The position numbers and the translations under genes are program-made. Shown piece by piece: positions 53,901-62,900 of a stretch of DNA of 64,000 bases. A model generated the notes under the pieces. That model was not told the DNA's origin. It searched no databases and saw nothing but the letters and a program-made list of their open reading frames with translations. The stretch's first letter is position 1. Each line of letters begins with the position of its first letter. Source of the stretch: Dasyornis broadbenti. Its lineage: Eukaryota > Chordata > Aves > Passeriformes > Dasyornithidae. The stretch covers positions 1,782,244-1,846,243 of the forward strand of contig VZRN01011464.1 in assembly GCA_013397935.1 (NCBI GenBank), given 5' to 3'.

Positions 53901-56900
53901 TTTGATTTTCATGTCACCTCTCATACCATTGTACATTGTATTAATGAATTGGAATGTAAGTGCAAATAGTACTTTCTGTGAATGAAAATGTCTATATTCT
54001 GTTCAGCTTTTCTGCCTGGAATGTGTCGTATAATCAGTTTGTATAATGAATTACTTATAAGGTCCTTTCTCTGCTAGTGTGGGATATTAGGCCTGTTTAA
54101 AAAAAATTAACTACAGCAGTAAAAATAATACCTACTTTTATTAAATAGTTAATATATTCATGTTCATATTTTTTTTTAATATTTAACTGAATTTTTTTTT
54201 TACTTAGATTCCTCCTCAGATTGGCTTGCTAGAGAACTTGACTTCTTTGGATGTAAGTCATAATCCTGATTTGAGATTCTTTCCCGATGAAATGGGAAGA
54301 CTGTCCAAAGTCTGGGATCTTCCTTTGGAAGGACTCCATCTTAATTTAGATTTCAAACATGTGGGATACAAAGCCAGAGACATTATCAGGTTCGTTCCCC
54401 TATTGTTCTGGAATATTCCTGTTCTGCTTTCTTGAGATTTGCAGGAAGCATTGAGAAAATAATGTGTTGTTTTGAAAGACATGCTGGTTTGTCGTATGAA
54501 ATCCAGGATGCTTCTCTATGGAAGATTATCATATCAACACACACACATAAAACAGACTAGAGTGGTTTAGATCATATTAGTATTACCTCTTGGATTTGAT
54601 GCTTCTATAAACTGTGCAATAAATGGTGCTCACCAATTATTTGTAATATGTTTCTTATGGTCCCCAGTGCACTGCGCAGAGCACAATTTTGGGATAATTA
54701 CAAAACAAAAAAAATACATACTCTTAATTAAACTTTGGCTTTCAAATCAGAAATTAGAGTAGGCAGTTAAAAGAACAATAATATCAAACAGATACTGAAC
54801 ATTTGAAGAAAATTGTATGGTTCTAGATTTTCCCTTGTTCTTGAGTTCGGTTGGTATTTTTCTCTATTATACACTTCTGTGAGTTTTGCAAACATTTTCT
54901 ACCAGATTTCTTCAACAACGACTGAAGAAGGCTGTGCCATATAACAGAATGAAGCTCATGATTGTTGGAAACACTGGCAGTGGGAAAACTACCCTGCTAC
55001 AACAACTAATGAAGAGCAAACGGACAGAATTGGGCTCCCCGAAAGCCACAGTAGGCATTGATGTAAAAGACTGGATCATTCAAGGGAAAGGCAAAATGAA
55101 GAAGGAGCTTATATTAAATGTGTGGGACTTTGGAGGTATTTCATGAGTTTATTTTCCTTTACTACTGGCTTTTCTAACATTTTAGTACATTACTTAGAGA
55201 CAGCCTGTGGTAATTCGAACTGGGGACGGTAGAATCACACAAACTTACAGCAAAAGTCCAGTGACCACTACAAATTAGTGAATTCTGTAAATCAGCAGCT
55301 AATCCCTCAAATTTGATATAAAACCTCAGGAATTTCTCATCACAAATATGGTCTGACCACTCATTTCAACTATAATAATTCAGAATAATCATTTCAGAGT
55401 AGTAAGAAACAGCTTGTAATCACCAGAAGAATCTGTCATTCAACTGTGTTTGTGCCTTTTGTAGTCTGGGTCCCACTAGGCTCCACAGTGTCACAGGTTT
55501 GTAAGGTCACAGACACTTAGGAGGAGTCTTTGAACCTTGTGTTTTTGGAAAACTTTTTAAATTTGAGGGATTACAGAAGCACTTCTAAAATCCAGGGCTA
55601 TTTTAGGCTATAGAAAAGTTATTTTTAAACAGTGGTCTATCATCATTTAAATACAGTCTGTCACAATGCATAAGCACAGACTATAGCGGCATTCAAGCTG
55701 GATGTCCAGCTTTAGTTGTGATTTTAAGTGCTTAATTATGTGAGCTTATTTTGAAGTTGCTGAAAGTATAGGGGAAAGGGAATGAAGAAGGTAAAAGGAA
55801 AGCAAGGAGTGAGGGAGAAATTCAGTATTGGAGTTTTAAAAGAATCATGATCTTTTAAGTTGTCTTTGCAGCAACCATGTTCTTTCAGTTAAATCTTACA
55901 CTTCTTGATTTAAAACCAGCTTATGCGTTTCAACATTACACTTCAGTCAATGAGCTACTACAGGGTGCCTTCCTAAAACTTATAGTTATTATGGTTTCCT
56001 GACAATTTAGATAAATTTCTGCAAACATTCATTCCATTTGTGTATTAGTAGCCTGAGTATAAGCGTTCTGCTGCCTTTTTGTGATCTGAAGATGTTTAGT
56101 CAAGGAAGTACTAAACAATGGAAATTTTTGATCTTAGGACAAGAAGAGTTTTACAGTACCCATCCTCATTTTATGACCCAGAGGGCTTTATATCTTGCTG
56201 TTTATGATCTCAGCAAAGGACAAGCAGAGGTGGATGCTATGAAGCCATGGCTTTTTAACATCAAGGTAAGCCATACAGAATGGAATTCTCCTTTCCAGGG
56301 AGCTGTATGTGGACAGCAAATTAACCACAAGTATTTATATAGGGGAAGAAAAAAAAAGAAATTATTCAGAAAATAAGAATAGTAATATTAAACAAGAGCT
56401 GAAATATATCATGTATTGGATATGAAAGTACTTTTAGACATAAAAAGACGTGATCAGCACATTTTGGACTTAAAATTGTACAAAGTGATGTACAATAGTT
56501 TGTATGTTCTGGCAATATTTTGAATTGACTGATAAAAATAAAGGAATAGTATTAAAGAAATTATGAGTTAAACTTGCATTTTTCTTTTACACCGTGTAAA
56601 TTTTGGGGAAATCAGGATTAGACTAATTTAAAACTGACTAGATACAGGTTTGAAAAAATGTTATTAAGTGTATGCTTAGTATCCTATTGTTGATAGGAAT
56701 GATTCCAGAACTATGGTAGGCAATTGACCTGAGAATCTGCCTGTATTATTTTTCATTTTTTCTAAGTGTTTATCTCCACTTATGGACCTATTCCATGCTG
56801 AGCAAGGATTACTTGCCTTTTACTTTCCTGCTTACTCTTTTTGTAGGATGCTTAGCCATGACTGGGCAATACACTCACATAAAGAGTTTGTTTACTGATC

Positions 56901-59900
56901 CTGTTAATGAAACTTGTCTTTTTCACTCTTTTCACCTTGGGCAGTGGTACAGGACATGGGGTTGCAATCAGTTTAGTGTTGATGAAGATAATTTCTGATG
57001 TATTCTCCTTTGCTATGCTGGTCTTTCACTGCTGCACTGTTCCAATGACAGCTAGCAAAGTATAATTTCTTTTGGCTTTTCTGTTGTGTTGGATGTTCTT
57101 AGTGAAAAATGTCCCTCTGCTTTACTGCCAATTGTGTTAATCTGCGGAGAATGAAATCCAAATATACACTCCTTCCTTTTAGAAAAAGCTGATTTTTGAA
57201 TATTTCTGTTTAGAAATAGACTGCTCTCTGAATGTTAGACTGAATTCACATTTTATGTGAATATAAAACACTAGAATCAACATTCACTATTGAGTTAATC
57301 AACAGTATGGATCTCACTAACAGGCTCGAGCTTCAACATCCCCCGTCATTCTTGTTGGCACTCATTTGGATGTTTCTGATGAAATGCAACGGAAGGCCTG
57401 CATGAGTAAAATCACTAGAGAGCTGTTGAACAAGCGAGGCTTCCCAGCAATCCAGGATTACCACTTTGTGAATGCTACAGAAGAATCTGATTCCATTATC
57501 AGACTTCGGAAAGTCATCATAAAGGAGAGTCTTCACTTCAAGGTAAGCTACCTACTGTTTGTAATGTTGAAAACATCCTAGTTTTAGTTAAGTGAATACA
57601 TTTTTAAACATTAATACATAACTAATACATTTTTGTGTGATAGCAAAGTCATATTGCCTTCTATAAAATGTTACACACAGCAAAATAATGAAGAAAAGTC
57701 ACGAGGTTTGTTTTAATTTGATTTTCTACTAAAAAAAAATCAACGTAGTAAATATCCCAGCTAAGTTCTGTTTTCAAGCACTAGGGCCATAAATCAAATA
57801 TTTAATTAAAAATGAGCCATCTTTTTCTTACAAAGAAAGTTAACTAAAATCTTGGGGGTGTGTGTGGTATCATGTAATAACAGTAAGTATTGCAAGATTT
57901 CAGGGGAGAGAAAATACAATTTTGTGGTTTCTTAAAACCGACTGATTTCCCATTTACTGATTTCATTTTACATAGTATGAAACTATTTCTATAAAGAGGA
58001 AAGTAACTAAAGCAGGAAAAGAAGATCCTGTGAACTGAGTGATCCTCCTCGACTTGAGTATCTGCACTTTTAATTCTGTTGTCTTCCGAGTCGTCCCAAC
58101 TCATTCCCTGCTCTCTCCTTAGCCACAGCATGAAGTTCTAAGTGTGAATGAAGAGACCAGCCCAGGCATGGAGCTTATAGAAAGACAGGATCCAATCTAT
58201 AACAAAAAGAATATACTTTTTTTCCTTTCATTTATACAATATCAATCATATATAGTGTCATAACACTTTAAAGAGAAAAGGTGATGCCCTCTGCTACTTA
58301 AATCAATGGCAGAACTTCATAAATCATACTAGAACTTAAATTTCTTTTGAATTACTGCTTAGAAGATTTTATAGAGCAAATTATATATTTATGACTAGCT
58401 TCACACCAGTGGTGTTACAAATGAGTCGAAGTGTACATACCCCTCTTGTTTCTCTCAGAAACTGGCAATTTACTCACATCCAAAATCTCTCTAACTTCAT
58501 TCCACAGTGCAAGGAACAGTTAACCAGTGCTAAGTGGCAAGGAAGTGGCCTCTTCAAGTGAAATGTGTTAATTCCACTTCTCCTACATCCAGTAGGCATG
58601 AATAGAGCTGGTGTTTGAACAGCTGCTTTTTGAAAAATCTTGTTCCTTTAACGTCTACATCTCTTAAGAATATGACTGAAACTGATGTTTATGCTTTTAC
58701 ACAGATATAAGGTGGCCTGAAGGAAATGAGATAATTACCATAAATTGTGTAGGTTGTTTGTGAAAGGAATGTTACAAGGTAGCTTCTTAGAGGTTAGACA
58801 AAGTGAGTTAAATATTCAGCGTTGTCACCAAGTTCTCTGAAGTCTTTGAAATTACACAAGGTACTAATTTCATCTGCACAAGGTACCAATTACATTTTTG
58901 ACACATAAAAATATCACAGTGCATCGGTGAGAGAAAGATTACAGCTAAGAAGCCAGTTTGTAAATATTGGGAAAGTTGTTTCCCATTTCCTCAAAAAATT
59001 TAGTAGCTCATTACCTGGGGAGAGAGGAAAACCTGACTGGGTACTAGGATTACAAAATACCAAAGGGTGTCTTCAGGAAGGAATGAAGACTCAGAAAACA
59101 GGCACAAAGCACCCGTTTCCCCTAAGTGTCACTAGTGTGCCTAAATTTATTTTATTCTCTCCTCTTGTCCACTGACTGCCAGCAGTGGAGACTTCTAATT
59201 GAGCTACTACCCTTTTTGCCCCAGTTTACCTAAAGACAAGGCTAGAGATATTACATATTTCAAGAGGTATAGTTTTGTTCATTAATTTTTCTATTGTTTT
59301 GTGTTAACTTGAGATGTGTGATATCGTCTGCTCATACAATGAATATTTTCCTTTTACTTTGAACCAAATCATCTCTTTAAAATAATGTCTTCTGAGAAGA
59401 CCTCATTTATTTTTTTTTTATACGAGTAATATGGAAATATTTTCTTCTTTGAGTATTTATTTATAGAAAGACATTATAATTCTGAAAGAATAATTCGTTC
59501 CATCTAGCTTTCAGAAGCCATGTTAGTCAATAAATGAGTGTTCTTGTTCCTTCTTTTTGCTACTACTGAGTGGACATACACACTTTATATCTTAGTTTTA
59601 TTTTCTGCATTTCACACAAATAAATTAATACATTTCAGATTATTATTCCTAACTTTACAGATCAGAGATCAACCAGTTGTTGGTCAGCTAATTCCTGACA
59701 GCTACCTGGAACTGGAAAAGAGAATTTTGCTGGAGCGTAAAAACGTCCCAGTAGAATTCCCTGTGATTGATCAGAAACACTTACTGGAACTGGTCCAAGA
59801 AAGCCAGTTACAATTGGATGAAAATGAACTCCCTCACGCCATTCACTTTCTGAACGAATCAGGTAAAATATTCTCTTTAATATGTGTTTGTTAGCACTTT

Positions 59901-62900
59901 GTTGCAAATCTGTAGCTGACAGATCTGTACACATTTTTAAGTCCTTCACAAGGTTGCCACAAAATGGTGAGCTGAAGTGTCTAAGCTTGGGTAACATTAG
60001 TTTGTTAAACCACATTGTTAGGAAGGGAATTCCATGTCATGAAGGATTACTACTGGAAGAGTTTGTATCTCTTGCTATCTCTTACCCCTCTTTGAAAACA
60101 TTGTATTGCTGGTTAGACAGCACACTTGATGAAGAAAGATACTCCAATATCCCCAATGGAATAGAGATTAGAGGAATACATGTAACAGCTTGTCTCAGTG
60201 CAGTACTGACTTCCTAAGGCTAAACCACACAGAGCTTAGCAAAAAAAGCAAGTCAGATTAAAGATCTAATAAAAAGTCTGGAAATAAAGGTAAAGCTGAA
60301 CAAACCATACTTGCATTCTATTGTTCTGAGATATTGACATATATATAGCTGTGCTTGTTATTCGAATTGTTTATATCAAGTCACATAAGAAAAACAGCCC
60401 AGAGTGGAGTGCTTAATTTGCTTAATATTGAGCTTGAGCAGTGCATTGCTAATTACAGTATTCTTTGTGCAGGTGTTCTCCTTCATTTTCAAGACCCAGC
60501 ACTACAGCTACGAGATCTGTATTTTGTAGATCCAAAGTGGCTGTGTAAAATCATGGCACAGGTCAGACTGATTACTTTTTGTGTACATATTCATGGTACG
60601 TTTTCCCCTGTCTAAAGCCACTGTCACTTATCACTGTTTCTTCTTCACCATTTCTTTATCATTTCATGAGCTAGAATTTTTTCAGAGCCCACGTTTTTTT
60701 TACCTGGTTCTTTCTGTTTCTTTCTGGACAACTGACTGTGTCATTGCTTCGCTGTTCTTCCACTGTAATGTCTAATGTCATTTAAACTGCAACAGACACA
60801 AGAATACATGTAGAATAGAAAAACCCCGTGGATGCAAGGTAATCCTGCAATACATTGCCACAGGCTGAGATGAAAGCTGGAACTTTGAGTTAAAGGCTGT
60901 AAGAAGGTGGGAAGAAGTGTTGTTGTGTGCTTGGTACAGATGGTAAAGTGAGTGGATATGGAATTGGAATGGGAGAGCAGCAGACTGACTGCTTAAGTGA
61001 GACCATCATTAAATGTTGCTCTAGAAAAACTCTCAAAATTTATTATACATATTCAGATTTTCTAACCTCTGAAATTTCACCTTTCCCTCAGTGCAGGAAA
61101 TTGGATAGAAAATACATGTAAGTCTTTAAAGCAGCTTGGATTAAGAGTGAGAAAGTACCTAGATGATCACAACACACAGTGAAAGCTACTGAAGAATGAT
61201 AGCACACAAGTGACTTGAACAGGCTACATTTTGTAACTGCTTTCTTCATGCTGACAGACATTGTTAGGCTACACTGTGAAGGGGTGTCTGTTTCCCTCTC
61301 TCTCCCCCTTAAATATTAGGCTATACCAAATATTTCAGGGAACAAAGCTCGTCAGGAAAAGGCAATCTAATGATGAATGTACATCTGAAATTCTTTTTCT
61401 TTTTTTTAAAGATTCTGATGGTGAAAGTGGAAGGCTCTTCTAAATATCCTAAGGGAATTATAAAGCGTTCGGATGTGGAAAAATTCCTTTTAAAGAAGAG
61501 CAAGTTTCCAAAGATCTATATGTCACAATACTTCAAGCTTCTGGAAAAGTTTCAGATTGCTTTGCCATTAGGAGAGGACCAACTACTAATCCCAAGCAGG
61601 TAATCAAAGAGCTAAACACACAAATGGCAACCATAGAGACAGATCAAAATAGAAACCTCCCATCAGTCTAACTAGTTTCACTGGTCATCAGAGTAATTTG
61701 ATACACAAAACCATGATCTACTCATTGTATACTACATTTTAGTAAATGCTTTCAGAAGAAGCTGATCTTGCAGCAGATAAGGCTTTTGTTGTATCAGTGT
61801 GGTGGGTAAATGGAGACTATAAACGATAAAACATTTTATGAGGATAATATTTCTTTTAGAGTTAGCATGCTTCAAGACTAAGGCAAGGAGATTATAATTT
61901 AGCTTCACACAGCAGTGTGCCAGCATTACAGATATTTACTGCAACATAAAAGATAACAAAAAATTTCCATAACCTATTTGCTTGAAGTGAGAACCACAGA
62001 CAAGTTACTCAGAGGCTGTATCTCCTTCAAAAAGTCTAGATATTAAATTCGATGATAAAAAAGGCGTTATGACTTTGAATGTGTTATTTTTGTTTTATCT
62101 GAAGCAGATAACACAGTTTCTCTGCCTCAGTTACAGATTGCCCTAATGTGTTTAGTAATGTTTACGCTGCCGAATAGAGAGTGTTCATGGCTGCACTGAT
62201 TAGGGTTTCTATGTCCTTCAAAGCCCTGGGATAGGAAGATTTTATCTGAATGTCTTACCTGCCTTATGAATGTCTCAGATTTTTCTCATATTTGCATTCA
62301 ATATCTAATGATCATTAGTGAGGTTCTGTTGAGTTTAAATTTTAGTCAGAACTTGACTCTGACACAAACAAACCGAATAAACAAATACATCTGTTGGCTC
62401 CCTGTTGATCTGAATCATGCATTCATTAATAAATAATGCATTTTAAATAATAAATAATCTATGTCATCAGTCAACTTGGATATATTACATCATCAAATAC
62501 TGTCTTGATATTTTCAATCTTTCAGTTTATCTGATCACAGACCTGTTATAGAGCTTCCCCACTGTGAAAATTCAGAAATTATCATCAGGCTTTATGAGAT
62601 GCCGTACTTTCCTATGGGATTTTGGTCCAGGCTGATCAACAGGTTGCTTGAGATATCACCTTACATGCTGTCGGGAAGAGGTACAAATCTTTATCTTCAA
62701 AAGGAATAGTGTGCAAGTTTGCTTTGAATGCCAACACCTGCATGTTAAAGCTTTACTCCCCAACATTGTTTTGCTTTAGCTAATTTCTGAACACTTCACA
62801 AATGTAAGAAGATGATAGTGGTCATTTTTGTAACTTAGAATAATGCAGCAACAGATAGTGCCTGATCTTCACAGTGCTGTGCAAAAGCAAGTGAAGGTTG

